DNA from: Prolixibacter bellariivorans ATCC BAA-1284
Lineage (GTDB): Bacteria > Bacteroidota > Bacteroidia > Bacteroidales > Prolixibacteraceae
Assembly: GCF_000621705.1 (NCBI RefSeq)
Contig: NZ_KK211332.1
Span: forward strand, 1 to 64,000
Direction of reading: 5' to 3'
DNA length: 64,000 nt
Position 1 is the first letter of the stretch, and every line of letters begins with the position of its first letter. Shown piece after piece: positions 18,780 through 28,253 of the stretch. The notes below the pieces were generated by a model that saw only the letters and a list, made by a program, of their open reading frames with translations, did no database searches and was not told where the DNA came from. The translations under genes and the position numbers were made by a program.

Positions 18780-18817
18780 ACAGGTATAGCATAAGCTTTC
18801 CACTATGCTATACCTGT
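18780..18817 (-). terminator. Terminator of the SusC/SusD operon
   Basis: A perfect 14-bp inverted repeat (ACAGGTATAGCATA at 18780-18793, complement at 18804-18817) with a 10-nt loop, 17 bp past the stop of the LamG lipoprotein gene. A short U-rich stretch follows on the minus strand (UCUUUUG). Very likely it ends the susC-susD-LamG transcript. Confidence 0.7.
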
Positions 18818-18833
18818 CCAAAAGACAATTAAA

Positions 18834-19934
18834 TTAGGGTTGTGTTTGCAATTGAACAGTAACAACCTGATCTAACGTTAAAACTTTGTCATAGATTTTT
18901 ACCTGGTCAATCAGGCCCCTGAACATCCGCTGGTAACCATAATGGATGCACTCTTGATTGAATTGCCCGATAGCCAGATGACCAATACCCTGTCCGATAG
19001 GTCCGGCCGGATAAGGAAACTCATTATCCATGTAGGCTTTACTAACGTTGTCGCCAAAATAATATTTCAAAGTTCCACCATTATCATTCGCATCATAGGT
19101 GACGGCAAAAAACACCCAGTTTGAAGCACTGCCAAGCGGGTTGGTTGTTATCTTGGCACTACTTATCGCCGCTGACTTGTCTGGCCACTGGTTAATACCA
19201 GTATTGAGACTACCACCTTTCATATAAACGATATCGAAACCATCATGGCCACTATTAATCCATGAAACAACACGGTTCCCTCCCGAACCAGTTTCGTCTA
19301 ATTTGTTATTAACCCAACCGGTCACCGTAATCTGAGTCATACCGGCCAACTCAGGTATCATTGTTGAACTATGAACGTAGTTATAAGTATCGTATTTTGT
19401 ACCAAAATCGACTGAGTGGGTTCCGCCACTTCTCGGTACATTGTCCGACCATGATGGTATATTTGCACTCATGTCAAGGGCATCATACTGGGTAGCTAAT
19501 GAACCGGAATTGTGAACGACTGTGTCCTGACCTTCATCAAAATTGTAGGCGAATAAAGGCTCTGGAACAGGTACAGGAGTATAATCTATTGGTGCAAAAT
19601 CTGATTTATCATCAGCATTATCGACATAGCCCGGAGGAGCCTCACATGCCATGATGATATCATTGGGATCGCCAAGGCCATCACCATCTTTGTCCGCATA
19701 GAATGGGCTCGCCTCTTCACATGGAAGATTATCATTGTTGTCAGTATTGTCGGCAACATAACCAACTGGCTGAATAGCGGAGTAGACAAAAACCAGTGGA
19801 TTACCTCTTCCGTCCCCGTCCTTGTCCTCGTACCAGGCCTGCTTAGGGTTCCAGGGATTAGTCTTCGTACAACTAACCATGGTAATACCAATTAAGGCGA
19901 TGTACATTATTGCTAATATTGATATCTTTTTCAT
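18834..19934 (-). CDS. LamG-domain surface lipoprotein, likely glycan-binding
   Basis: A 366-residue lipoprotein from the ATG at 19934 (MKKISILAIMYIALIGITMVSC, Cys22); longer starts lack a signal. Residues about 30-120 hold two acidic calcium-binding stretches (YEDKDGDGRGNP, YADKDGDGLGDP) as in thrombospondin type 3 repeats. Residues about 150-365 form a LamG/concanavalin-like jelly roll (VTGWVNNKLDE, DQVKIYDKVLT). It is the third gene of the Sus operon, where surface glycan-binding proteins of SusE/F type normally sit. I infer it helps capture pectic oligosaccharides at the surface. Fold call is firm; ligand is unknown. Confidence 0.8.
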   Translation of the reverse strand: MKKISILAIMYIALIGITMVSCTKTNPWNPKQAWYEDKDGDGRGNPLVFVYSAIQPVGYVADNTDNNDNLPCEEASPFYADKDGDGLGDPNDIIMACEAPPGYVDNADDKSDFAPIDYTPVPVPEPLFAYNFDEGQDTVVHNSGSLATQYDALDMSANIPSWSDNVPRSGGTHSVDFGTKYDTYNYVHSSTMIPELAGMTQITVTGWVNNKLDETGSGGNRVVSWINSGHDGFDIVYMKGGSLNTGINQWPDKSAAISSAKITTNPLGSASNWVFFAVTYDANDNGGTLKYYFGDNVSKAYMDNEFPYPAGPIGQGIGHLAIGQFNQECIHYGYQRMFRGLIDQVKIYDKVLTLDQVVTVQLQTQP

Positions 19935-20051
19935 TTTTGTTTCATTTTTGTTTTGTACAAGATGCATTTTCCAGCAGCCGTTTTTCAAGCTTACAGTCTG
20001 AAATGCTTCAAATACCTGGCTTGAAAAACTGGCTGAATGGCTACAAGACAA

Positions 20052-21773
20052 TTAATATCCAGGATTCTGGTCATCGTTAGTCAACCCTTCATTAAGCGTA
20101 ATTGCATTTTCAGGTATCGGGCGCAGGTACCATTTGTCCTGGAATGTAATGCCGTTTTTCTCAAAATCAACATTGTATTTTTCGAGCATGTACTTCAACA
20201 TTTTTGTCCTTCTCAGCATGGGCCATCTTCCATCATATTCGCCCAGCATCTCTTTCCCTTTCTCCAGGAAGAGGGCTTCCAAAGCCGATTGCTGGTCGGT
20301 AGCGTTATCCAGCGCATTGGTCAGATCGGTTCCGTTTGGATCAATCTTGTTACCCGGACGATCAATCACTTTCTGCACCAGATCACGGGCTTCGGGAATC
20401 TGATTCAGGGCAATACAGGCTTCAGCTTTCAGAAAATAGGTCCCCGCAAGACGGGCCAGCACAATATCCCTGACACTTGCACTGTACTCGAGAGTACTGT
20501 TCAACGCGTTCTCCGGGCAATCGAACTTCTTAAAGCCTGGTACACGCCCACTGGTACCACCCCAGGCCTGTTCGGCATATTTTTGCCGGTCGTTCTTCCA
20601 GATAGGGAAAAGAAGGAACCCACTCGCCAGGTCACGACCCGTCATAGTCTTCACTTCCTGTATATACTGAGCACTGTCTGCTGCTGTCAACTCCGTTTTG
20701 TTGGGATCCCAAATTACAGGGTTATAATACATCACCTGCTCTGTACCATCGGGGTTATAATAGTTAAAGTAAGGCTTGTACGTATACCACATAAAGTCAT
20801 AAGCATAGCGTTCGTCGTTCTGCTGGAAACTATGATGAATCTGGTAGGCCGGGATTAAGGTTTCAGTGGAGCGCTTCATTCCGAGACCCGCGCTTCCGCC
20901 ATAAGATGCAAAGAGAGACGATTGTGTATTACCATCTTTTTGGACATCAGCGATCGAGTTCAGGCTGTACTGAACCGTAAAGATGAAATCTTTATTATTT
21001 TCACCGGCCTCGTCCCAAAGTTTGTTATACGGGATGCTGATGTCCCCTTTACTGGAGATCACCGCATCGGCATAGTCCTTGGCTTTTTGAAAATCGTCGG
21101 ACGAGCCCAGATCCCATCCCCGGCTCAGGTAGACCTTGGCCAGGTAATGATTGACAACGTCCTTGTTTACCCTGCCTGGCGAGGCGCTGGCAGATACCTC
21201 GGTCAAGGCCTGTTCCATCTCGCTGATCACAAACGCGTAACTGTCGGCCAAGCTGGACCTTGGAATGTTTATTTTCGGGCTGTTGGTATATTCGTCACTG
21301 ATAACGATCCCTCCAAACTGCTCCATAAGGATAAAATGATAAAAAGCCCTTAAAAAACGAAGTTCACCATCATACTGTGTTCTTTGAGCATCGCTCAGAT
21401 CTGTCGGCAGATTGTTGTAATACAGCCCTGCATTGGCAGCCTGGATAGCCTTGTAGCAATTGGTATAAAAGTCTTCTACATGACTTTCAGACGGGTCCAG
21501 GGACTGATAACGGGTCAGTGCCGCCAAGGCTACTGCATCTTCCGCCTTTGCTTCCTGGTAAAGGTCTGTCCCTGCCAGATCAAGAATCGGTGTAGTTCCG
21601 TAAATACTCCTCAGGTCGGAATAAGCAGCGGTCACCAGTGTTTTGTATCCGTCTGCTTTACTGTAAAATTTATCATTGGTTATCCCTCCTTTGTTGTCCT
21701 CATTCAGAAACTTACTGCAAGAGGTGGCAAACAGCAGAAGGATGCTTAAGTATATAAATATTGACTTTTTCAT
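20052..21773 (-). CDS. susD: SusD/RagB outer-membrane lipoprotein
   Basis: A 573-residue SusD-family lipoprotein (lipobox FATSC, Cys19). Family signs are the N-terminal FLNEDNKGGITNDKFY, the TPR-like helices with ELRFLRAFYHFILMEQFGG, and a C-terminal RPIPENAITLNEGLTND-type ending. It forms the lid on the SusC channel and binds the incoming oligosaccharide at the cell surface. It is directly downstream of susC (17 bp) and upstream of the LamG lipoprotein. Its place in a GH28/GH105/PL1 cluster implies a pectic ligand. Confidence 0.95.
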   Translation of the reverse strand: MKKSIFIYLSILLLFATSCSKFLNEDNKGGITNDKFYSKADGYKTLVTAAYSDLRSIYGTTPILDLAGTDLYQEAKAEDAVALAALTRYQSLDPSESHVEDFYTNCYKAIQAANAGLYYNNLPTDLSDAQRTQYDGELRFLRAFYHFILMEQFGGIVISDEYTNSPKINIPRSSLADSYAFVISEMEQALTEVSASASPGRVNKDVVNHYLAKVYLSRGWDLGSSDDFQKAKDYADAVISSKGDISIPYNKLWDEAGENNKDFIFTVQYSLNSIADVQKDGNTQSSLFASYGGSAGLGMKRSTETLIPAYQIHHSFQQNDERYAYDFMWYTYKPYFNYYNPDGTEQVMYYNPVIWDPNKTELTAADSAQYIQEVKTMTGRDLASGFLLFPIWKNDRQKYAEQAWGGTSGRVPGFKKFDCPENALNSTLEYSASVRDIVLARLAGTYFLKAEACIALNQIPEARDLVQKVIDRPGNKIDPNGTDLTNALDNATDQQSALEALFLEKGKEMLGEYDGRWPMLRRTKMLKYMLEKYNVDFEKNGITFQDKWYLRPIPENAITLNEGLTNDDQNPGY

Positions 21774-21790
21774 TACGGTATGTTTTTTTA

Positions 21791-24700
21791 TTAGAACTGA
21801 AGATTGACACCAAACTGATAAGTCACATTGGCCGGGCCATTACCGTCCCTGACCCTGGATACAGCATACTCGGGATCATAACCTGGGTAGTTGGTGAATA
21901 CAAAAGGATTTAGAACATTGGCGTAAACACGCAAACGTTTGATCCCTGCCCTGTCGAAAACAGCGTTTTGATGGAAGGTATACCCCAACACAATGTTTTT
22001 CACTTTAACAAACGATGCATCCTGGTAGTAGGCAGTATTGCCGTTAAAGTTGCTGTTGTTCGCATTCTTGAAGATCGGGTACTTCGCGTTTACATTTTCT
22101 GTGGTATTGGTTGTCCAACCCACATTAGTTGCATAACCGTTGGCATCCAGTACAAAATTATTCCAGTCAATAACCGGTACACCCGCTGGCATATAATAAT
22201 CATAGCTGGCGAGTTTTACAGTACTCCGACTGCCCTGGTCCAGGTAGATATGGGAAAAGTCGTCGTCGATCAACATGCCTTGCTTGGTAATGATGTTAAA
22301 CGAGAAGTCCCAGTTCTTAAACTTCATATTGGAGCTCATTCCTCCGGTCCAACTGGGATCTGGAGTTCCCAGGATAACTTTATCGTCAGCGGTTAACTTA
22401 CCGTCTCCGTTCGTGTCAATGGTGTGTGCCTCCCCGGGAAGTGCCGTATGATTATCATAAACGGTTTTACCGGCATCATAGTCGGCCTGACTCCAGACAC
22501 CCTGGACGCGGTAATCATAAATTACATTGATCGGCTCCCCGATAAAGCGCTTTTCTCCAACCACATCTACTTTCCTTCCATACAAAGACACAATCGCATT
22601 CTTGTTTTTGGCGAAGGTAAAACTGGTGGTCCATGAAAAGTTCTTGGTTTGCACATTGACAGTGTTCAGCGCGACCTCAATCCCCTTGTTGCGTACCGAA
22701 CCAATATTATCACTCATGCTTGCCACGCCACTTTCAACGGCCAGTTTCCGGCTCATTAACAATCCGTCGGACAGCTTGTCATAAACGTCCACTGAACCGT
22801 TTATCCGTTGATTAAAAAACCCAAAATCAAGCCCTAGGTCTGTCTCCCGGGTCTTCTCCCAGGTAAGACTTTGGTTTACAGGACTACCAGGAGCAAAACC
22901 AGTCCAAACGTCACCTCCAAAGTTATAGAGTACTGTACTGCCTACATCAGGACCTGCCTGGGTGGCATAAGCTCCTACTCCGTTGTTGTTCCCCGAGTGA
23001 CCATAACTGAAACGCAGTTTCAGGTTGGATAACCAGTCGGCCTGCAGAAAGGATTCTTCCGATGCACGCCAGGCCACTGCAGCGGATGGGAACGAGGCCC
23101 ATCTGTCCGCCAACTTGGAGCTACCATCATAACGCATTGATGCAGTCAGTAGGTATTTACCCTTGTAGTCATAGTTCAATCGGGCCATGTAAGAGACCAG
23201 AGAAGTCTCCGAATAGGAAGATGAACTGTTCGCCGGGTTAAAATCACCACTAAAAAGGTTATACCAATCTGAGTCATAAGGCATACCCTTGGAATCTACC
23301 TTTAATCTTTCGGTACGGGTAGAATAGGTACTGAAAAGACCTGTTGCGGTTATGTGGTGGACATCATTGATATCTTTTTTATAGGTGAGCACATTGTCCC
23401 ATGAGTAATCAAAGGATTCCGTGTTGTCAGAACTTGCTTCCCGCGTCGGCCTGGGAATTGATCCATAATAGGTGTCCTGGATGATACCGTTAAAAACACC
23501 TTTTCTTCTTCGGTAAAACCGTGGAGCAAGTGTGGACCTGAAAGTCAAACCATCAAAAGGGCTTACTTCCATGTAAGCCGAAGCCAGCACATCATAACGC
23601 CTCGTTTCGTTCTTACCAGCCGCAACTTCCGCCAACGGGCTGAGCGTTCCGGTCTGTCCACGATCCGAATTAAGAGCAGGATCGGCGCCCGGCTGTGCAA
23701 TGATACTTCCATCTGGCGCATACGCGTTCCAGTACGGTGCCATCTTGTTCAGTTCATTATATGCATTTGGATAACCTTCGTCATAAGTAGTTTGAGACAG
23801 GTTGATCGTCGCCCCCATCTGGAAATGTTTCGATGGCTTGTGGTTCACACTGACATTGAGGTTATAGCGGTCCAGGTATTCCTGCTGGAAATTACCTTCC
23901 TCATTCTGATAGCCCATTCCCACGTTGTAAGTCAGATTGTTAGCCGACCCAGACATATTGAGGTAATGGTTCTGCTGGTGCCCTGTACGGGTCAACAGGC
24001 CAAACCAATCCGTGTAGTCCTGCGTGTAGAGCTTGTTGGCAACCGTATAAGCACCGGAACCATCGTTCCTGGCTGCAAGTGGCCCTGGCTTACTACCTTC
24101 CGGAAGTTCCCAGTGACCTGTATTCTGGTTAAAAGTATAGTAATCCATCACCCGGTAATCGGCAAACTCCCGGGCACTCATGAAATCAGGTAAACGGGCA
24201 ATCTGGCGGACACCATAATAGCCGTCATAAGAAATATGCAATTTGCCACCTTTCGTATTTTCAGCGTTCTTGGTGGTGATGATAACAACACCATTGGAAC
24301 CCCTGGAACCGTAAATGGCGGTAGATGAAGCATCCTTTAAGATATCAACCTTGACAATATCCTGGGGGTTCAAAAAATCAATATCCCCAGTCACAATCCC
24401 GTCAACAACGTATAGCGGGTTACCCGATTGCAGCGAGTTCTGGCCCCTGATCTGAATACTCAGGCCACCACCTGGCTTGACCGAGGTCTGGGTGATATCA
24501 ACACCCGGAACCTTCCCCTGGATACCTTCCAAAACGGTGGTCGTTCCCTTACTGACAATATCGTCCGCACTTACGGAGCCTACTGCTCCTGTCAGGTCCG
24601 ACTTCTTCACCGAACCGTAACCTACCGCCACAACTTCATCAAGTCCGATAGATGTTTCCGACATCGTTACATTAATAGTGGTTTTTCCCGAAACGGGTAC

Positions 24701-25012
24701 TTCCTGAGTTTTCATTCCGATAAACGAAAACACAAGGATACCGTCCGTGGGTACATTGGTAAGCGAATATTTACCATCGGCAGCAGTAACTATTCCCTGT
24801 TGGGTTCCTTTTACTACGACAGTTACGCCCGGCAGCGGAGCTCCCGAAGCTTCAGTAACCTCTCCCGACACCGTGATGGTCTGCTGCGCATAAACCGGCG
24901 TCAGACATTGCACAACAATCGCCAGGAATAATAAGGAGGAGAATCTCATGAGTCGAGTTCTCATCGCGATCAATCTTTCTCTCGATTGATTCTTCTCTTT
25001 TGTCATTTTCAT
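21791..25012 (-). CDS. susC: SusC-type TonB-dependent outer-membrane transporter
   Basis: About 1,073 residues from the ATG at 25012; an ATG at 25006 and upstream options are also possible. After a leader with signal peptide (ending PVYAQ) comes a carboxypeptidase-regulatory domain (VSGEVTEASGAPLPGVTVVV). The plug follows (VLEGIQGKVPGVDIT, IQIRGQNSL, YVVDG), then the 22-strand barrel ending VTYQFGVNLQF. It imports oligosaccharides with SusD using TonB energy. It is the first gene of the operon and has a Bacteroidota-type promoter about 290 bp upstream. No adjacent ECF or hybrid sensor gene exists; two DeoR regulators lie beyond the promoter. Confidence 0.95.
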   Translation of the reverse strand: MKMTKEKNQSRERLIAMRTRLMRFSSLLFLAIVVQCLTPVYAQQTITVSGEVTEASGAPLPGVTVVVKGTQQGIVTAADGKYSLTNVPTDGILVFSFIGMKTQEVPVSGKTTINVTMSETSIGLDEVVAVGYGSVKKSDLTGAVGSVSADDIVSKGTTTVLEGIQGKVPGVDITQTSVKPGGGLSIQIRGQNSLQSGNPLYVVDGIVTGDIDFLNPQDIVKVDILKDASSTAIYGSRGSNGVVIITTKNAENTKGGKLHISYDGYYGVRQIARLPDFMSAREFADYRVMDYYTFNQNTGHWELPEGSKPGPLAARNDGSGAYTVANKLYTQDYTDWFGLLTRTGHQQNHYLNMSGSANNLTYNVGMGYQNEEGNFQQEYLDRYNLNVSVNHKPSKHFQMGATINLSQTTYDEGYPNAYNELNKMAPYWNAYAPDGSIIAQPGADPALNSDRGQTGTLSPLAEVAAGKNETRRYDVLASAYMEVSPFDGLTFRSTLAPRFYRRRKGVFNGIIQDTYYGSIPRPTREASSDNTESFDYSWDNVLTYKKDINDVHHITATGLFSTYSTRTERLKVDSKGMPYDSDWYNLFSGDFNPANSSSSYSETSLVSYMARLNYDYKGKYLLTASMRYDGSSKLADRWASFPSAAVAWRASEESFLQADWLSNLKLRFSYGHSGNNNGVGAYATQAGPDVGSTVLYNFGGDVWTGFAPGSPVNQSLTWEKTRETDLGLDFGFFNQRINGSVDVYDKLSDGLLMSRKLAVESGVASMSDNIGSVRNKGIEVALNTVNVQTKNFSWTTSFTFAKNKNAIVSLYGRKVDVVGEKRFIGEPINVIYDYRVQGVWSQADYDAGKTVYDNHTALPGEAHTIDTNGDGKLTADDKVILGTPDPSWTGGMSSNMKFKNWDFSFNIITKQGMLIDDDFSHIYLDQGSRSTVKLASYDYYMPAGVPVIDWNNFVLDANGYATNVGWTTNTTENVNAKYPIFKNANNSNFNGNTAYYQDASFVKVKNIVLGYTFHQNAVFDRAGIKRLRVYANVLNPFVFTNYPGYDPEYAVSRVRDGNGPANVTYQFGVNLQF

Positions 25013-25300
25013 AGGTGCTAAAATTTGGATTTGAATTAAGCGAAGCACATACAACCATGAGTTTACAGGATTCTTTATATTCAATTTCAATGATTAAAAA
25101 AAGACTCCATTTCCCATTGATTATTTTGTTAGGTTTAATACTGAACACTAAACACCCAAGAATAGAATACTTTCAAACACTAAGCACATCAAAATCATTG
25201 AATAAAAACGAAGCTTTCAGCACATCTTGGTTGTTCCCCAATAGCAAATACGAAATACTAATCATTATTTTTCGTAAATCTTCAATATGTTTTCACAACC

Positions 25301-25333
25301 CAAATGTAAGTTTTTAGTAAAAATTAACAAAAT
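25301..25333 (-). promoter_or_regulatory. Predicted susC promoter
   Basis: On the minus strand, TACATTTG (complement of 25301-25308) matches the Bacteroidota -7 consensus TAnnTTTG exactly. TTTTG (complement of 25329-25333) lies 20 nt upstream as a -33 element. The predicted leader is about 280 nt, long enough for post-transcriptional control. Confidence 0.5.
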
Positions 25334-25786
25334 TTATTTATTTTTTATTTACATTAATGTAGATTACTTTCGTTTTTGTTAATAATTTCAAATAGTTTTA
25401 CATAGAATTTAACAAACATAAAAATGACTTACGTATGGCACTTAGCTCATCACGACACAATCTTCGGCTCTATATCTACTTATTATACATACACTTAGAT
25501 ACCCAAAGATGAGAACCAAAATCAATAGCCCCGTAAGAAAAAGCAAAAAATAAATAAATAATTATTTTTTCGTTTACCTGAATATTTTTTCGAACATTAA
25601 CATTTACGTTCTATTAACTCACTAGCTCAGTCAGAGCGTAATTGCCTGATCTAATGAATCATTATTGTTCCGAACGAAATATTTTAATTTCGAAAATGTA
25701 TTGAGCAAGGGAATCAAATATTGAGATTGTATTTGAAAAAACAATTAGTTATTGACTCTGAGCAACATAAAAAAAATGGTAAGAGA
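25334..25786. other. AT-rich divergent control region
   Basis: The region between susC and the first deoR-type gene is very AT-rich and non-coding. It includes CGAAAT (25675-25680) and ATTTCG (25687-25692), an inverted repeat with 6-nt spacer 95 bp before the regulator ATG. That is a possible autoregulatory operator, but the repeat is short and could be chance in such AT-rich DNA. Confidence 0.35.
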
Positions 25787-26623
25787 ATGAAACTTAAAAA
25801 TTTACTGCCAAATCAACGGCGCGAGAAAATATTGGAACTTTTGAGAGAAGACGGTTCGGCTAAAGTTGCCTCTTTGTCCGCATTATTTAAAGTTACTGAG
25901 GTAACCATCCGACAGGATCTCGAGAAACTGGAGAAAGACGGCTTCGTTGAACGGGAACACGGTGGTGCCTTTCTGAAGAATGTTGAGGACCAGGTACGAA
26001 ACTTCTCGCTTGTCCACCAGGAGAATATGGACAAGAAAGCATTGATTGCCGAAAAATGTCTGGAATTTATCGAAAGTGGAGATACGATTATCCTCGATTG
26101 TGGCTCCACAACCACTGAAATAGCAAAAAGGTTAAAAGGATTGAAGAATATAACCGTTATTACAAACGCATTGAATATTGCACTTATCCTCGGGACAGAA
26201 CCTGGAATTGATACAATTCTTACCGGCGGTGAGTTTAAAGCCCCAACTTTATCATTGACAGGGCAAAAAGCGGCAGATTCTTTTAACGGGTTAAATGTCC
26301 ACAAATTATTTTTGGCAACTGCAGGAATTTCTTTAAAAGCAGGCCTCACCTATCCCAGTATCAGTGACATTGTTGTTAAAAAAGCAATGATTGAAGCCGC
26401 CGATACGACATATCTTGTTGCAGACTCAACTAAAATAGGCAAAAAAGCACTAGCAAGCCTGGGGGCATTGACCATTGTTGACTACATTATTACTGACGAA
26501 AGCATTAAAAACAAACACCGACAAGTATTTGAAGAACACGAGATAGAATTGATTATTGCACAAAAAGACAAAACAACTAAAGAATTTATAAAAGCAAAAA
26601 CCGACACGAGTAATGTTCTCTAA
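25787..26623 (+). CDS. DeoR-family transcriptional regulator
   Basis: A 278-residue regulator from the ATG at 25787, which has an A/G-rich leader (AAGAG) and starts just before LLPNQRREKILELL; an ATG at 25721 would add 22 unrelated residues. The N-terminal HTH is VTEVTIRQDLEKLEKDGFV, and the C-terminal DeoR sensor domain has DCGSTTTEIAKRL and GLTYPSISDIVV. DeoR proteins usually sense phosphorylated sugars. It is transcribed divergently from susC and convergently with a close paralogue at 27288. It is a candidate regulator of the pectin genes. Residues after about 255 (KDKTTKEFIKAKTD) are an extra tail absent from the paralogue. Confidence 0.9.
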   Translation: MKLKNLLPNQRREKILELLREDGSAKVASLSALFKVTEVTIRQDLEKLEKDGFVEREHGGAFLKNVEDQVRNFSLVHQENMDKKALIAEKCLEFIESGDTIILDCGSTTTEIAKRLKGLKNITVITNALNIALILGTEPGIDTILTGGEFKAPTLSLTGQKAADSFNGLNVHKLFLATAGISLKAGLTYPSISDIVVKKAMIEAADTTYLVADSTKIGKKALASLGALTIVDYIITDESIKNKHRQVFEEHEIELIIAQKDKTTKEFIKAKTDTSNVL

Positions 26624-27287
26624 ACCTGGCATAACCCGTCACATTAAATTACTTTCGAAAACCAATTGCAAAAAGATGGACTTTCCTCCCATACGGAAAA
26701 AATTAATTTAATCAACAACCTTAATACCGTAATCAGGGTTCTTGTTTGCCAACCTTTTTTGCAACAAGTCTGATTTTACCAACGAATTTTAGGAACCCAC
26801 AAAGTCACGCCCCGGACTTGTGCTGCCTTTACAGCTGATTCGGAGCCTTCCTTTAGCTATTCTTCCAGACATTTGGTCGACAAATCCGGAGCTTGCTTTG
26901 TGCTTGAAGTAACCTGACACAATCAGTCAATTGACTCCTTTCACCTCCCCCTGGAGGCATTCAACCGACCCTGATTGGTGGAACAATCAGGTCAACATTC
27001 TCCAACACGATTTTCATATTCAGCGAGTCCCAATTGATGGCAACTCCCTGACATTTCATCCATTTAGAATACAGAGTTTAAAAAAGTAAAAAGAAAACTA
27101 AACTAAACTGACAATTACGGGATCAATTTCATTGTCACCCCAGTTTATGGAAGTCGTATTCTTAATTGAACAAATTACAGAGGAACTTGCTGAAAATGTA
27201 AACAATAGTAAAAATGTTCGACGAAAGATTTTTTGCTATTCTCAACAGAATATCAAAAAAGCCTTTTGAACACCAACATCAAAACGA
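26624..27287. other. Intergenic between convergent regulators, no gene seen
   Basis: About 660 bp between the stops of the two DeoR paralogues. No gene family, RNA or long repeat is recognisable; the frames present are short. I could not find a convincing terminator with a U-tract. Confidence 0.45.
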
Positions 27288-28049
27288 TTACGCAATAATA
27301 ATCTTAATGTCATTGTCTTGGAGCATTTTACTGTCTGCTTCCCTGATTTTTGAATCGGTTATCAGGAAATCAATTAAAGAAAGAGCACCAAGACTGGCAA
27401 AAGCGCTTTTCCCAATCTTACTGGAGTCGGCAACCAGGTAAACTTCATTGGCTGACTCGATCATGGCGCGCTTAACAACAATATCACTGATACTGGGATA
27501 AGTAAGGCCGGATTTCAATGTGATTCCGGCAGTGGCCAGGAAAAGTTTATCCACATGAAGCCCATCAAAAAAATCGGCAGCTTTCTGACCGGTTAATGAA
27601 AGCGTAGGTGCCTTGAACTCTCCTCCGGTTACCACCAGATTAATCTCAGGAACCCCCCCAAGTATCAGGGCAATATTCAGGGAATTGGTAATAACCGTCA
27701 GGTTCTTAAAGTTGTTGATTAATTTGGCAATTTCAGTGGTTGTTGATCCAGAATCCAGAATAATGGTGTCGCCATCATTGATATACTCCAACGCCTTGCG
27801 ACCAATGATAGCTTTTTCCAACAGATTATCCTGATTTAGTAAAGCAATGTTCTTTACATTTAATCCAATATTTTTGAGGTACGCCCCACCATGCTCCCGT
27901 TCTACAAAACCGTCTTTCTCCAGTTTCTCGAGATCCTGTCGAATGGTTACCTCTGTGACTTTAAATATCTTACTAAGCTGCACGACCTTGGCATGCCCGT
28001 CTTCTCTGATTAGGTCAAGGATTTTCTCCCGTCGTTGATGTGGTAGCAT
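27288..28049 (-). CDS. DeoR-family transcriptional regulator (paralogue)
   Basis: A 253-residue DeoR protein very similar to 25787-26623 throughout. It has the same HTH (VTEVTIRQDLEKLEKDGFV), DSGSTTTEIAKLI and GLTYPSISDIVVKRAMIES. It lacks the C-terminal tail of its partner. The start at 28049 gives MLPHQRREKILDL, matching the other protein. It faces away from the plus-strand GH105/DUF1593 genes, with 204 bp between them. The two regulators could form heterodimers or control the two flanking gene sets separately; the sequence alone does not decide. Confidence 0.9.
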   Translation of the reverse strand: MLPHQRREKILDLIREDGHAKVVQLSKIFKVTEVTIRQDLEKLEKDGFVEREHGGAYLKNIGLNVKNIALLNQDNLLEKAIIGRKALEYINDGDTIILDSGSTTTEIAKLINNFKNLTVITNSLNIALILGGVPEINLVVTGGEFKAPTLSLTGQKAADFFDGLHVDKLFLATAGITLKSGLTYPSISDIVVKRAMIESANEVYLVADSSKIGKSAFASLGALSLIDFLITDSKIREADSKMLQDNDIKIIIA

Positions 28050-28253
28050 TATTTTGTGTATAAGTTGAACGTTCTTCTAACAATTTATCTGAATTCTTTT
28101 CTTCGCCCTGCTAATTACACCCCACACGACCAAACACAAATAATAAAAAGCATAAACGAAGCCAAACGAAATTTAAATCTTTCTCAAACTAAATCTTTCA
28201 AAAAATAGTACATATCTTTGGACTCTGATTGAACCCGGAAAATCTACGCTATC

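Noticed and set aside
20037-20858. A 273-codon plus-strand frame
   Set aside because: Antisense shadow of the SusD gene; no recognisable protein features.
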